A stretch of DNA of 62,483 nucleotides from CAZWRK01 sp964635875 (GCA_964635875.1 CAZWRK010000007.1:1-62483); one strand, 5' to 3'; positions 1-8,137 are shown, counted from the first letter of the stretch. Notes: generated by a model not told the origin, from the sequence alone. A program made the numbers and translations.

Positions 1-33
1 CTATCCCACAGGTCAGCCGACCAACTGTAAATA

Positions 34-456
34 CTAGAGCTGGATGCTGCGCCGTGCCTTACCCATCGATTCGACGATCTCTACAGTACGCGGTGCAACA
101 CTACTCGGCGACGCGACGGCGGCTTCGCGAGCTGCTTCGAACGACTGTCCCGCTTCAGGGTTGTTCTGAAGTGCCTGTACGTGCTTGCACGTTCTGAATC
201 GGCCACGTTTGATTGTCCATCCAGCGCAATTGCAGCTTGTTCGTAAGCCGCCCGTGTTCGGATCCCGCCAGATCACTGCGACATACTTCGTAAGCCCGTT
301 CGATGACTGATTCTCAGCAATTCGTACGGGCTCTTGTCGAACGCCGGCAACGTGCATGACGCCGCCGCTAAAGCTGACACTTTCACCGTCGCCGACGGGA
401 ATGAAGGTCAGGCCTGATTCTTGAGACGAACTGGTGGTTTGACGTTGACGAGTCAT
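34..456 (-). CDS. SWIM-type zinc finger protein, small
   Basis: The 140-aa product carries a CxC-x12-CxH pattern (C75, C77, C90, H92), preceded by a beta-rich stretch ending in YVAVIWRD. That arrangement is the SWIM zinc finger seen in DNA- or protein-binding proteins. The N-terminus is polar and the C-terminus is basic, with no other domain. The start ATG lies just after the stop of the upstream gene (stop at 460), so it is probably translated by coupling; no strong ribosome-binding site is visible. The role is unknown; nucleic-acid binding is an inference from the finger. Confidence 0.7.
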   Translation of the reverse strand: MTRQRQTTSSSQESGLTFIPVGDGESVSFSGGVMHVAGVRQEPVRIAENQSSNGLTKYVAVIWRDPNTGGLRTSCNCAGWTIKRGRFRTCKHVQALQNNPEAGQSFEAAREAAVASPSSVAPRTVEIVESMGKARRSIQL

Positions 457-459
457 TTC

Positions 460-1068
460 TTAGTCCAGGCGGACGGTACGAGAACGGGTAGGTGCCGGGT
501 CTACCGGCGGCGGTGCAGCTTGCTTCTGCAGCAGTTGCAACAACTGGTCGGGCGGAACGCCGATTTCGCCCAACGAGCTAATGAGGCGTTGTAGCCGCTC
601 ATTTGCGGCTTCGCTCGTTTCCATATCGTCCTCCTGCTCCGTGTTAAGGATGCGGTTTACTATTTGGTCATGCAGTGTCGTCGTCGGGGTCGGGTTGTCG
701 TATCTGACGATCGGCGACGCGCTGGAGTATAACGGACGGCAGTTAATCGGCGGGCTGGAAACGTGGGCCGGCTGCTCATGCTCCCGAAAAGTCTCGGGAT
801 GGATGCACATTAGTCGACACCACGCAGACTTCAGCTCGTCCGGACCGTTGTCGTCGACCCAGCGACCCAGTATCCCGAAGATGTTGACGTCGTCGTTATT
901 CGACGGCCAAGCAAAGCCGGGGACGTGGCGGCGCGCGTATTCGAGTACGATGTTGCGAGCAGCCCGGTAGTTTTCCGGGGAGTGCTGCACGTACGTGTGC
1001 TCGTCGGGCGGCTGACGTCCGAGCATCCGTCGAACGTGCCCGAGCATTTCGCTGCCGGTAATGCTCAT
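460..1068 (-). CDS. hypothetical protein
   Basis: The product is 202 aa and not recognised. The N-terminal half is helical with aromatic residues (VPGFAWPSNNDDVNIFG). The C-terminal third is acidic then Leu/Gln-rich (LISSLGEIGVPPDQLLQLLQ), ending in a Pro-rich tail. The start overlaps the upstream stop as TAATG, so translation is coupled to the neighbouring 349-aa gene. No catalytic motif or membrane segment was seen. Confidence 0.7.
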   Translation of the reverse strand: MSITGSEMLGHVRRMLGRQPPDEHTYVQHSPENYRAARNIVLEYARRHVPGFAWPSNNDDVNIFGILGRWVDDNGPDELKSAWCRLMCIHPETFREHEQPAHVSSPPINCRPLYSSASPIVRYDNPTPTTTLHDQIVNRILNTEQEDDMETSEAANERLQRLISSLGEIGVPPDQLLQLLQKQAAPPPVDPAPTRSRTVRLD

Positions 1069-2117
1069 TAGAGTGCGACGGCGCGGCGAGCCCGTCCAAA
1101 GCGTGCGATATCTTCGTCGATCTTCACGGCGTCTTCGACGCTGGCGATGACCGTGTTGGTCAGCTCCAGGAAGGCGTTGCTGTTGGAGTTCAGCGAGTTG
1201 GCCGCGGTCTGGGCGATCCGGTGTTCCAACTGGCGGACGCTATCCATCATGGTATGGTCGGCCGCGAAGTCGAACATCCGCAGTTTGGCGATCGCCGCCC
1301 GGACGGCATTGAAGCTGCGATCGGTGACGTTGCCGTCACGGGAGATCAGTTCGTTCAGCTGCTTCAGGGCTTCGGCCAAGGCCAGCCGCGGCCCGGAGAC
1401 CAGCTGTTCGATCGCCGTATCAACCTGCCGCTGCATGGAGGCCTGCACGTAGCGGGTGGCGTCGTCGACGGCCGCGCCCGTGCTGTTGAATTCGGCCACG
1501 GCTTCGTCGCCGTCGGAGCCGCTGGCCAGCTCGACCATCGCGACTTCGATGTAGAACTTCTCCCGCATCCGGGACGCCGACGGGACACGGCGCTGGACGT
1601 TCTCCCAGACGTCCGTAGCCAGCGTCGCGATCATCTCTTCCCGGAGCTCCGGCCACGCGGCGGCGAACTCGTCGGCCAGTAGGCCGAGCCGGTAGGCAAG
1701 GCTCTGATCCTGCTTGCCGGTCCGCGGGACGTACCGGTCGGCGTCGAAGACTGGCTTACCCATGGCGTCGACCTTGCCGACGATCTCGTGCAGCATCGGG
1801 CCGACGGCGGTAATCGGCACTTGGCGGACGCCGTTCACGGCGGGGAAGTCTTCCCCGTAGAAGTCGCGGATGGCGGCCATCTCGCTGTTGAGCTTCTGGA
1901 ACTTCTTCTTGTATTCGACCAGAGCCGGCGTCTGCTCCATGATCTTGAGCTGCGGACGCGTGGTCTTACCGGCTTCGAGCTTGTTGCCGGCCAGGGTGAC
2001 TTCGGCACCTTTGAGTTGGTAGCTGCCGTGCCACCAGCCGAAGCTGGGGGCGACGAGCTTGATACGCTGCAGGAGAGCTTGGGTCCGATTCGAGCCTTGA
2101 ACAACGGTCAGGGTCAT
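1068..2117 (-). CDS. hypothetical protein, possibly DUF3150-like
   Basis: The 349-aa product is mostly helical, with an N-terminal region containing FGWWHGSYQLKGAEV and a central segment (FYGEDFPAVNGVRQVPI) followed by long amphipathic helices. The layout resembles DUF3150-type phage proteins, but that match is from memory and untested. It overlaps the upstream gene by ATGA and the downstream one by TAATG, so it belongs to the same transcription unit. Function is unknown. It lies downstream of the Ycf46/Ycf35-like module and could be part of it. Confidence 0.75.
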   Translation of the reverse strand: MTLTVVQGSNRTQALLQRIKLVAPSFGWWHGSYQLKGAEVTLAGNKLEAGKTTRPQLKIMEQTPALVEYKKKFQKLNSEMAAIRDFYGEDFPAVNGVRQVPITAVGPMLHEIVGKVDAMGKPVFDADRYVPRTGKQDQSLAYRLGLLADEFAAAWPELREEMIATLATDVWENVQRRVPSASRMREKFYIEVAMVELASGSDGDEAVAEFNSTGAAVDDATRYVQASMQRQVDTAIEQLVSGPRLALAEALKQLNELISRDGNVTDRSFNAVRAAIAKLRMFDFAADHTMMDSVRQLEHRIAQTAANSLNSNSNAFLELTNTVIASVEDAVKIDEDIARFGRARRAVAL

Positions 2118-2821
2118 GTGTTGTTATTACTAACTTGAGGATACGGAACGCGGTACCACTGCTTAGTGTTGGCTTCCAGCTCGGGCAGGCGGTTGTCGAT
2201 CTCTTCCGTGATCTTTTCCGGGTCTCCGCCGTGCAGGAATCGGATCAGATAGACGGACGTCCCCGGTGGGGCCGTCTTGCCGACGCGATCGTACTCGGTC
2301 ATCGCCGCGGCTTCCGTTTTGAACCAGTCGAAGCCGCCACCGCCGTTGACGCCCTCGTTGGCGACGACCCAGACCACCGGGCCGACGTCGTCGTGGCAGC
2401 CGCAGTTGTCCTGCTCGCCGGCCAAGGGGTAGCCGTGCTCGCGAAGCCAGCCGACTTCGGCGTCGAGGCCTTCTTGCTTGGTGTCGAACGGGCCGAGTAC
2501 GGGGCCGCCGACGGGGAGCAGATCGGCATACCATTGTTCACGCCCGTTGAGGTGCGTGATGATGCCGCCTTCCCAACGAATCTTCTTGTGTTCGCGGAGA
2601 CGGCTCAGGCTGTCGACCGAGTCGGCGCCGGCAATGAACTTGCGTAGCCATTCGGCAGCTTCGGGGCGGATGCCGCTGGCGGGCTCGACGTGCGACGCCC
2701 GTCGCATGGTCGTCGTGCCGAGCTTTTCCAGGATCGGCATGAGCTCGTCGGAATGGATTGCGCGGATTTCGCCGCCGAGGGGAATGAGCACTTCCAACTT
2801 CTTCTTGGGAGCGTCGGACAC
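2114..2821 (-). CDS. hypothetical protein
   Basis: The product is 235 aa, starting at GTG behind a GAGGT ribosome-binding site. The middle (WYADLLPVGGPVLGPFDTK followed by a WL-x-EHG motif) resembles a small module seen in many phage proteins in which a GPF(D/K)T segment precedes a WL..H helix. A CxCH pair (NCGCHDD) follows. The N-terminal part is not recognised. It could be a fusion of two small domains; no function is claimed. Confidence 0.7.
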   Translation of the reverse strand: MSDAPKKKLEVLIPLGGEIRAIHSDELMPILEKLGTTTMRRASHVEPASGIRPEAAEWLRKFIAGADSVDSLSRLREHKKIRWEGGIITHLNGREQWYADLLPVGGPVLGPFDTKQEGLDAEVGWLREHGYPLAGEQDNCGCHDDVGPVVWVVANEGVNGGGGFDWFKTEAAAMTEYDRVGKTAPPGTSVYLIRFLHGGDPEKITEEIDNRLPELEANTKQWYRVPYPQVSNNNT

Positions 2822-2876
2822 GTGGACCTCTGAAATGACTTGGAAAGAATCCGAAGCGAACGTCCGGCGTCTGTAA

Positions 2877-2898
2877 CCGCCGGACGCCGCTCCGGCGG
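2877..2898 (-). terminator. stem-loop, possible weak terminator
   Basis: A 7-bp GC stem (CCGCCGG...CCGGCGG, 8-nt loop) lies just after the stop of the DUF2997-like gene. The following minus-strand sequence (TTACAG) has no real U tract, so termination would be inefficient; it could instead be an mRNA-stabilising hairpin. Confidence 0.35.
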
Positions 2899-2900
2899 CA

Positions 2901-3113
2901 CTATTGACCGTTGTCGAGCCGCTCGTGCTGCTCTTCTTGATCGTACATTTCGTCGGTCGGCGTATCTTCGTCGACGCGGCCGAGGATGCCTTGGATCGCC
3001 TTGGTGGCGTCGAGACAGGAGGCGCCGGTGAAGCCGGCGGTCTTGATATCGATTTTCGCCTTGCCGGTCGAAATGCCGTGCAACGGGATCTTCATCGTGA
3101 TGGTCTTGGGCAT
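2901..3113 (-). CDS. DUF2997-like small protein
   Basis: The 70-aa product has a beta-rich N-terminus (TITMKIPLHGISTGKAKI) followed by the signature-like segment GASCLDATKAIQGILG and an acidic tail. That order (strands, then a Gly/Cys-Leu-x-x-Thr-Lys helix, then an acidic end) matches DUF2997, a small family often encoded beside Ycf35 (DUF1257) and Ycf46 ATPases. Both of those are the next genes upstream here, which strengthens the call. It is separated from the DUF1257 gene by a strong terminator, so it may be expressed at a different level. The biochemical role is unknown. Confidence 0.65.
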   Translation of the reverse strand: MPKTITMKIPLHGISTGKAKIDIKTAGFTGASCLDATKAIQGILGRVDEDTPTDEMYDQEEQHERLDNGQ

Positions 3114-3145
3114 AACGCTACAGAGAGCTCCGAAATGAAGGACAA

Positions 3146-3178
3146 ATGAAAAGACCCGCGGCGACGTCGCCGCGGGTC
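3146..3178 (-). terminator. intrinsic terminator
   Basis: A perfect 13-bp inverted repeat (GACCCGCGGCGAC and its complement, 3153-3178) is followed on the minus strand by TTTTC. It sits 50 bp after the DUF1257-like gene and before the DUF2997-like gene. Confidence 0.75.
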
Positions 3179-3228
3179 AAACGCAACGCTGAGCGTCGCG
3201 TCAACTCCTTCTGCCGTGGGCAGACGAG

Positions 3229-3588
3229 TTAGTACGCGGTGGCGACGAGCTGCAGGGACTGATCTTCCTGCTTGGTCTCTTCGACCACGTAGCCCTGATT
3301 GCGGAACTCGGCCGCGGCCGCTTCGGCGGCGTAGGCTTGGCAGAGCTTGTCGAGCTCGACCTGCTTGCCCCAGCTGCCGTTGTAGTTGTCGTAGACCGCT
3401 TCGCCCGTTTCGGGCTTGATCACGACCGGGTGCTTCCAGCCCGGCAACTGCAGGGCGAGGCCGCGGTGTTGACCTTGGAACAGCCGGTGGTTGCCGTCGA
3501 CCAGGGCCGGGAGCCCGCAGCGTTCGCGAGCGCGTTCGATCATCGCGCGATCTTTCAGCTGAACCGAAACTTTTACCGTGTGTGACAT
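3229..3588 (-). CDS. DUF1257 (Ycf35-like) protein
   Basis: The 119-aa product starts MSHTVKVSVQLKD, continues with an early strand-helix unit and a central segment (GKQVELDKLCQAYAAEAA), and ends in a strand pair with VVEETKQEDQSLQLV. This order matches the Ycf35/DUF1257 family of cyanobacteria, plastids and some phages, whose members end in a similar VxEExxxDGSIxL pattern. Family function is unknown. A GGAG lies 9 nt before the ATG. Its neighbours, a Ycf46-like ATPase and a DUF2997-like protein, are the usual genomic partners, so the three likely act together. Confidence 0.75.
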   Translation of the reverse strand: MSHTVKVSVQLKDRAMIERARERCGLPALVDGNHRLFQGQHRGLALQLPGWKHPVVIKPETGEAVYDNYNGSWGKQVELDKLCQAYAAEAAAAEFRNQGYVVEETKQEDQSLQLVATAY

Positions 3589-3659
3589 GTGTCAAATCTC
3601 CAAATGGACGAAAACTGGTACTTGATGGTAGGGAATTTTCGACGACGAGCAAACAGATG

Positions 3660-5384
3660 CTAGCCGGTCTGGACCGAGCGGGCACGGCGACCCGTGCCGG
3701 CGTTTTGCACGATTTCGCGCGACGCCGGGGTGGCGGCAGACTTGCAGAAGTCAGCCATCGCCTTCATTTCTTCGGCCTGCATGGACGAGAGGGGTACGAT
3801 CGCGGCCGCGGCGGTGCAGAAATCTTCGTAGTTCGGACGAGCCGCGTGCGCCTCGTCGACCGACTCCCCGGCCGCCTTCCGTTCGCAGTGCCGCAGGTAC
3901 GCGAGGCAGCGGGCCTCCTTGACCAACTCTTCGATTTCCGAGCCGACGTAGTTGTCGCAACGTGTGCCGACGATGTCGTCCCATTCGGCTTCGGTCATGA
4001 CGCCCACCGGATCGACGCCGCGTTTGCGGAGGTGGATTTCCGCGATCTGGCGGCGTTCGTGCTTCTTCGGCAGGTCCGTGTAGAAAATCTTGTCGAAGCG
4101 ACCCATCCGGAGGAACTCCGTCGGGACGTTCTTCAAGCGGTTCATGGTCATCACCACGAACGTGCGATCCTGCTTCGACGCCAACCACGTGAGCAGCTGG
4201 CCGAACACGCGCTGGGTCACGCCACTGTCGCCGGACGACTGGTGGGCGCCGCCCCAGGCCTTATCCGCTTCGTCGATCAGCAGCACGCAGCCCTGCTGGG
4301 CCGAGATTTGCTTGATCGCACCCCGCATCCGGCTTTCCGATTCACCGACGAGCGAGCCGAACACGGCCCCGACGTCCATGTTGTAGACCGGCAGTCCGAG
4401 CTGCTTGCCGAGGGCCTGGGCGACCATCGACTTACCGGTACCGGGCAGCCCGAGCAGCACGATCCCCTTTGGGTAGTCGAGCTTGTGGTTCCGGGCGTCC
4501 CGGCTGTAGGCCAAGCTGCGACGGTGCACGAATTCGAGCACGTTCTCGAAGCCGCCGATTTCGTTGCGATTGGCGGCCTTGCTCTCTTCGAGGTACGTGA
4601 GCACCTCGTTCTTCTTGATGATGTTGGCCTTTTCGTTCTTGATCGTGGCCAGCATCTCTTCGCAGAAGCCGTCGTGCCGGACGATGCACAACGCGAGCGT
4701 GTTTTCGGCTTCGGTACTGGTCAGGCCGAGCAGCGCGCTGACGACCTTTTCGCGGAGTTCCTGCGAGCAGTTCCGCTTGTCGTTGTCTTTGCTGGTAATG
4801 CCGCTCTGCACGAAGCCGAAGATGTTGTCGAGCGTGGCTTCGTCCGGCAGCACGAAGTCGACCGTGGTCAGCGACGCGCGCAGCTTCTGGTGGATGTCGG
4901 AGGCCGGCGAGATGATGACGATCGTGTGGCAGATTTCGCCGGTGACGAGGCGGTTACCTTCGCACAAGCTGCGGAGTCCGCGGCGGATCATGGCGTTGGT
5001 GTTGAACGCGTCGTCGAAGTCGCGCAGGATGAAGATACAACGCTTCGGCAGCTTTTGGGCGACCGACGGGTCGGACAACTGTCGCAGCAGCTCGTCCGGG
5101 CCGCGGAGCTTGCCGGCCAACGCCTTGAGTTGGTCGTTCTTGGAACCTTCCCCGAGCGGGGTCAGGCCGTCGAACATGTCCCAGGCACAGACGAAGGTCT
5201 TGGCTTGCGGCGTCGACAGGTCTTTCTCGGCGCCTTGGACGATCTCGAGTTCGACGCGGTTTTCTTCGGCCGTCGAGATGTACAGGGCTTGATAGCCGGC
5301 ACGGACGTATTCGACGAAGTTGGCACGGAAGCCGCGTTGTTGACCGGCGGTGACGACGAGCGCAGACGAAGACTGTTTGGCCAT
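3660..5384 (-). CDS. AAA+ ATPase, Ycf46-like
   Basis: The 574-aa product has an N-terminal domain (about 1-250) that resembles the Ycf46 N-domain (RGFRANFVEYVRAGYQALYI, a degenerate P-loop-like fold), followed by one complete AAA+ module. Walker A is GLPGTGKS (312-319), Walker B LLIDEADKA (368-376), sensor-1 region VMTMN (411-415) and arginine residues RMGRFD (426-431). An alpha-helical lid and C-terminal tail follow. Ycf46 proteins are ATPases of unknown target. The next genes downstream encode DUF1257- and DUF2997-like proteins. I infer a remodelling or chaperone complex; it could instead handle DNA or protein during infection. Confidence 0.85.
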   Translation of the reverse strand: MAKQSSSALVVTAGQQRGFRANFVEYVRAGYQALYISTAEENRVELEIVQGAEKDLSTPQAKTFVCAWDMFDGLTPLGEGSKNDQLKALAGKLRGPDELLRQLSDPSVAQKLPKRCIFILRDFDDAFNTNAMIRRGLRSLCEGNRLVTGEICHTIVIISPASDIHQKLRASLTTVDFVLPDEATLDNIFGFVQSGITSKDNDKRNCSQELREKVVSALLGLTSTEAENTLALCIVRHDGFCEEMLATIKNEKANIIKKNEVLTYLEESKAANRNEIGGFENVLEFVHRRSLAYSRDARNHKLDYPKGIVLLGLPGTGKSMVAQALGKQLGLPVYNMDVGAVFGSLVGESESRMRGAIKQISAQQGCVLLIDEADKAWGGAHQSSGDSGVTQRVFGQLLTWLASKQDRTFVVMTMNRLKNVPTEFLRMGRFDKIFYTDLPKKHERRQIAEIHLRKRGVDPVGVMTEAEWDDIVGTRCDNYVGSEIEELVKEARCLAYLRHCERKAAGESVDEAHAARPNYEDFCTAAAAIVPLSSMQAEEMKAMADFCKSAATPASREIVQNAGTGRRARSVQTG

Positions 5385-5416
5385 AACGAACAGATACCTC
5401 GGAAAGAATCAGAGAA

Positions 5417-6079
5417 TTAAGCGGCGTATTTGCCGATTTCGGCAGCGATCTGGCGAGCATCGCCAGTGCGGAGCGGCAGCGATTGCAGCTGTTCGATGAG
5501 CTGCCGCAGATTGCGCTTCAAGGTAGCATTGATTTCGCTCGACTTCGAGCGTTGGAACTCATCGATGCCGGCGAAGATCACCGGATCGTCGCTGTAATCG
5601 TCGATGTGTTCGCGATTTTGCCGAATTGCCATCTGGAGGATGGCGGGCGGTGTCCGAATCCCTTCTACATCAAGCACCTTGCCGATATAGGCCAGAATCT
5701 CTTCGGTAAAGGGTTGCTCCTCGTTCTCCGGCGGACAGAGCAGCAGGGCCTCGACGATACCCCAGGCACACTCGCCGGCGTCGGCGGGGTCCCAAGTACG
5801 GGGATCGTAGAGGTCACCGGAGAAGACGTTGCAGGTGTCGATGAACGTCTGCAGGTCGTTGTAGAAGCCGTCGCTCAAGTGCAACGCGATCGCCGCCATC
5901 AGGCGGTCAAAGTTGGCCGCGGGCAGATCGACCTGAAACTCGCGTTCGACGAGCAGCAGGATCGTGTTGGGGTCCCAATGGAACCCCTCGGTGCCGAAAC
6001 GGTCGGCGAACATCGTCAACAGCGTCGTGGCGAAGCTGTCAGGAGCCGTCCATCGTTGTTGCAGGATGTTCGTCGGCAT
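5417..6079 (-). CDS. hypothetical protein
   Basis: The product is 220 aa, acidic and helical, not recognised. It contains a long central segment rich in Leu and acidic residues and ends in a helix (INATLKRNLRQLIEQLQS). The start overlaps the upstream gene by 41 bp; the ribosome-binding site is weak, so an internal ATG (about residue 23) is a possible alternative. It immediately precedes the AAA+ ATPase gene and may be a partner of it. Confidence 0.7.
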   Translation of the reverse strand: MPTNILQQRWTAPDSFATTLLTMFADRFGTEGFHWDPNTILLLVEREFQVDLPAANFDRLMAAIALHLSDGFYNDLQTFIDTCNVFSGDLYDPRTWDPADAGECAWGIVEALLLCPPENEEQPFTEEILAYIGKVLDVEGIRTPPAILQMAIRQNREHIDDYSDDPVIFAGIDEFQRSKSSEINATLKRNLRQLIEQLQSLPLRTGDARQIAAEIGKYAA

Positions 6080-6506
6080 GCGCGGCCTGATGGTAGCGGC
6101 GAGCGAAGATTTCGGCCAAGTTGTACGCCACGCTGACGGCCGGCGGTCGTTTCGGAATCACTTCCGAACCGGTCTCCAGGTCGTAGAACAGCGAGGCGCC
6201 AGTATAGGCGAAGTAGCGATTGTCGGTGAATATGAGCTGCAGCATCCCAAAATCGCCGATGTTACTGATAACACGGACCCATTTCGGGAAACGGCTGCGG
6301 ATCACGCTCAGCACGAACTCGCACTTGTCAGGGCCGTACCCATACAGCTCGTCGGCAATCCAGAGATGCAGCAAGCACTCCGGCGACACGGGGTACGTCG
6401 GCTCGATCTCGACGGCGTAGCTTTTGAGGACGGCTTGAGCTGATAAACGCGGAAAGCGTTGGAGAGACTCCAACGCTTTCTCAACGGACAATCTCTGATA
6501 GTTCAT
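6039..6506 (-). CDS. hypothetical protein
   Basis: The 155-aa product is not recognised. It mixes helices with a strand-rich middle (FGMLQLIFTDNRYFAYTGA). No catalytic motif or membrane segment is visible. Its 3' end overlaps the next gene by 41 bp in another frame. Confidence 0.65.
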   Translation of the reverse strand: MNYQRLSVEKALESLQRFPRLSAQAVLKSYAVEIEPTYPVSPECLLHLWIADELYGYGPDKCEFVLSVIRSRFPKWVRVISNIGDFGMLQLIFTDNRYFAYTGASLFYDLETGSEVIPKRPPAVSVAYNLAEIFARRYHQAAHADEHPATTMDGS

Positions 6507-6513
6507 GGTCGGC

Positions 6514-6789
6514 TTAGAGCCCGCCGCGGACCTTGAAATCTTGTCGGTAGCCGGCGACCGGCACGCGTCCGAAGACGACGTCGTCGTTCGAGTTGCCTTC
6601 GGCGTCGACCGGGTACGGCCCGCTTTGGATGTCGAGTCCCGGACGGGACAGACCCATTTGGGCGGCCTTGGTCAACGCCAGTTGCCGGGCGTTGGGAGCT
6701 TGCAGCTCCGTGAGCGTGTCGCCTGCCAGCACGACCGTAACTTCGCGGTCGTTCGGTTGCTGACACATCTCGTCGAGTACGCGTAACAT
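6514..6789 (-). CDS. hypothetical protein
   Basis: The 91-aa product has a short strand-helix start (REVTVVLAGDTLTELQ) and an acidic loop. A TGGAG ribosome-binding site precedes the ATG at 6789. No function can be assigned. Confidence 0.6.
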   Translation of the reverse strand: MLRVLDEMCQQPNDREVTVVLAGDTLTELQAPNARQLALTKAAQMGLSRPGLDIQSGPYPVDAEGNSNDDVVFGRVPVAGYRQDFKVRGGL

Positions 6790-6807
6790 GGATAAATCTC
6801 CAGAGAG

Positions 6808-7281
6808 CTAGCTAGGGGAATCGGACGGATCGGCGGAGAGTGTAATGCCGATAGCACGTTCGAGCAAGCTCGGTGGTAGCACCGCCGTGGCGTGGTGGGC
6901 ACTCTGCCGCAGGAGGCCGTGCCAGGAGATGCCGGCTTTGGAGATGATCAGGTGGGGCTTCACGCCCGGGACGCGGGCAGCAGCCATTTCCGGGCCTGTC
7001 TCGGGGAAGCTCTCGGGGAGCACCATGTAGCCCGTCTGACGGCACTGCCCGCGCAGCTCTTCGAACTGCGGGACGGTGTTGTTGCTGAGGAAGAACGTGA
7101 TGCCTGAGTCGTCCAGCAGGGTCATCCACTCCGGCTTGGGGCCGGGTAGTTCGCGCAGCTTGCAGAAGCCCTGATATTGCCGCAGCAGTTGGTCGGCCTT
7201 ATGGGGCGGCAAGTCGACGACCGTGAAGTCGGCGACGGTGTCGGCGGCGATTGCGACGTCAACCAGCGTGAGGATTTTCAT
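6808..7281 (-). CDS. hypothetical protein
   Basis: The 157-aa product begins with strands (MKILTLVDVAIAADTVADF) and continues with mixed alpha/beta sequence. The start lies inside the 3' end of the upstream gene (23-bp overlap). Not recognised; no metal site, signal peptide or membrane segment was seen. Confidence 0.65.
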   Translation of the reverse strand: MKILTLVDVAIAADTVADFTVVDLPPHKADQLLRQYQGFCKLRELPGPKPEWMTLLDDSGITFFLSNNTVPQFEELRGQCRQTGYMVLPESFPETGPEMAAARVPGVKPHLIISKAGISWHGLLRQSAHHATAVLPPSLLERAIGITLSADPSDSPS

Positions 7282-7705
7282 CGGGGTGTAGATCGTAATA
7301 GGCTTGTTTGGCGGCCGCGTATTCGACCAACGACGGTAACGCCCGATCGAAGCGGTTCACGATATCGACCAGGAATTGTTCTTCAAAGAACTTCTGGATC
7401 GCCGGTTTGAGAAGCGTCGCGATGGACGTCTTGGTGTACCGCTGCTGTTTAACCTGCTCGAGAGCCTGCTTGACGCCGGGGTCATTGAAGCAACAGCGTT
7501 CGAACCAGCGCGAGTCTGTCCATTCCCACATCGCGCCGGGCGGACCGTCGACAAGGAACACGAGCGGCGAGTTGTCACCCTTGTCGTTGACGTCGCGGAG
7601 GCGCATTAGGCCGCCGCCGTAACCGGCGAACAGATCGCTCTGGTTCGGCGGCATGACGTACTTCGGCTGTTTTTCCGGCGGAGCTTCCGGCTGTTTTTTG
7701 CTCAT
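7259..7705 (-). CDS. hypothetical protein
   Basis: The 148-aa product starts at the ATG at 7705 (MSKKQPEAPPEKQ). A longer in-frame ORF exists, but it would cover the terminator-like hairpin and a repeated motif just upstream. The N-terminus is Pro/Lys-rich and the rest is helical with aromatic residues (GPPGAMWEWTDSRWFE). No known family was recognised. Confidence 0.65.
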   Translation of the reverse strand: MSKKQPEAPPEKQPKYVMPPNQSDLFAGYGGGLMRLRDVNDKGDNSPLVFLVDGPPGAMWEWTDSRWFERCCFNDPGVKQALEQVKQQRYTKTSIATLLKPAIQKFFEEQFLVDIVNRFDRALPSLVEYAAAKQAYYDLHPDENPHAG

Positions 7706-7714
7706 GAGTCCCGC

Positions 7715-7728
7715 ATAGCTAAAGAAAA
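7715..7728 (-). promoter_or_regulatory. 14-nt motif shared with 49884-49897
   Basis: The minus strand reads TTTTCTTTAGCTAT here, 10 nt before the ATG of the 148-aa gene. The identical 14-mer occurs at 49884-49897, also just before a start codon and just after a terminator hairpin. It may be a promoter element or the end of the terminator U tract joined to a leader. Function is inferred only from position. Confidence 0.4.
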
Positions 7729-7753
7729 TTTCCCTGACCGCTAAGAAAACATC

Positions 7754-7822
7754 GGGGCGCCGCTGTGTCAGGGTTCCGCTCATCGGTGTGATGAGAAGAA
7801 CCGCTGACACAGCGGCGGCCCC
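7754..7822 (-). terminator. long composite hairpin, probable terminator
   Basis: Nested arms pair as GGGGC/GCCCC, then a perfect 13-bp stem (GCCGCTGTGTCAG), then GGTTC/GAACC, then CTCATC/GATGAG closing a 5-nt loop. About 29 base pairs form a 69-nt stem with only small bulges. The minus strand continues with GATGTTTTCTT. It lies directly after the stop of the 101-aa gene (7832), consistent with termination or mRNA 3'-end protection. Confidence 0.6.
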
Positions 7823-7831
7823 GTGAGGGGA

Positions 7832-8137
7832 CTAGATGGTGCCCGTGAGACGGGCATCGACCGTACGCGCGACCAAGCGGTCGGCGATGTCCGGATCGAG
7901 GTCCGGCTGCTCGTTCAAGAGGCGAGCCGAAACCATGTTGATGGTCGCCGAACGGCGATCACCTTCATTGCTGAGTTCGCGAAGAACGTCGGCATGCCGG
8001 CGTTCCATGTCGTTCAGGATGCGGATGATGTCTTTGGCCGGATTGTAGCGATTCCGAACGGCGGGCGCTCCGGTGTGCAAAGCACCTTCACGAACTTCGG
8101 CGACGGGAGCGGAAGGAGGAAGAGTCGAATGAAACAT
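7832..8137 (-). CDS. hypothetical protein
   Basis: The 101-aa product is helical and charged in its middle (NDMERRHADVLRELSNEGDR) with a C-terminal LVARTVDARLTGTI. An AAGGGA sequence precedes the ATG. It is preceded by a 200-bp leader holding a tRNA-like element and a repeated motif. Not recognised. Confidence 0.6.
   Translation of the reverse strand: MFHSTLPPSAPVAEVREGALHTGAPAVRNRYNPAKDIIRILNDMERRHADVLRELSNEGDRRSATINMVSARLLNEQPDLDPDIADRLVARTVDARLTGTI

Noticed and set aside
3582..5420. 612-codon open frame on the plus strand opposite the AAA+ ATPase
   Set aside because: Antisense shadow of a gene with intact Walker motifs; no domain of its own.
7706..7810. Longer N-terminus for the 148-aa gene (start at 7810)
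   Set aside because: It would translate through the long hairpin and the repeated 14-mer, and no ribosome-binding site is present.
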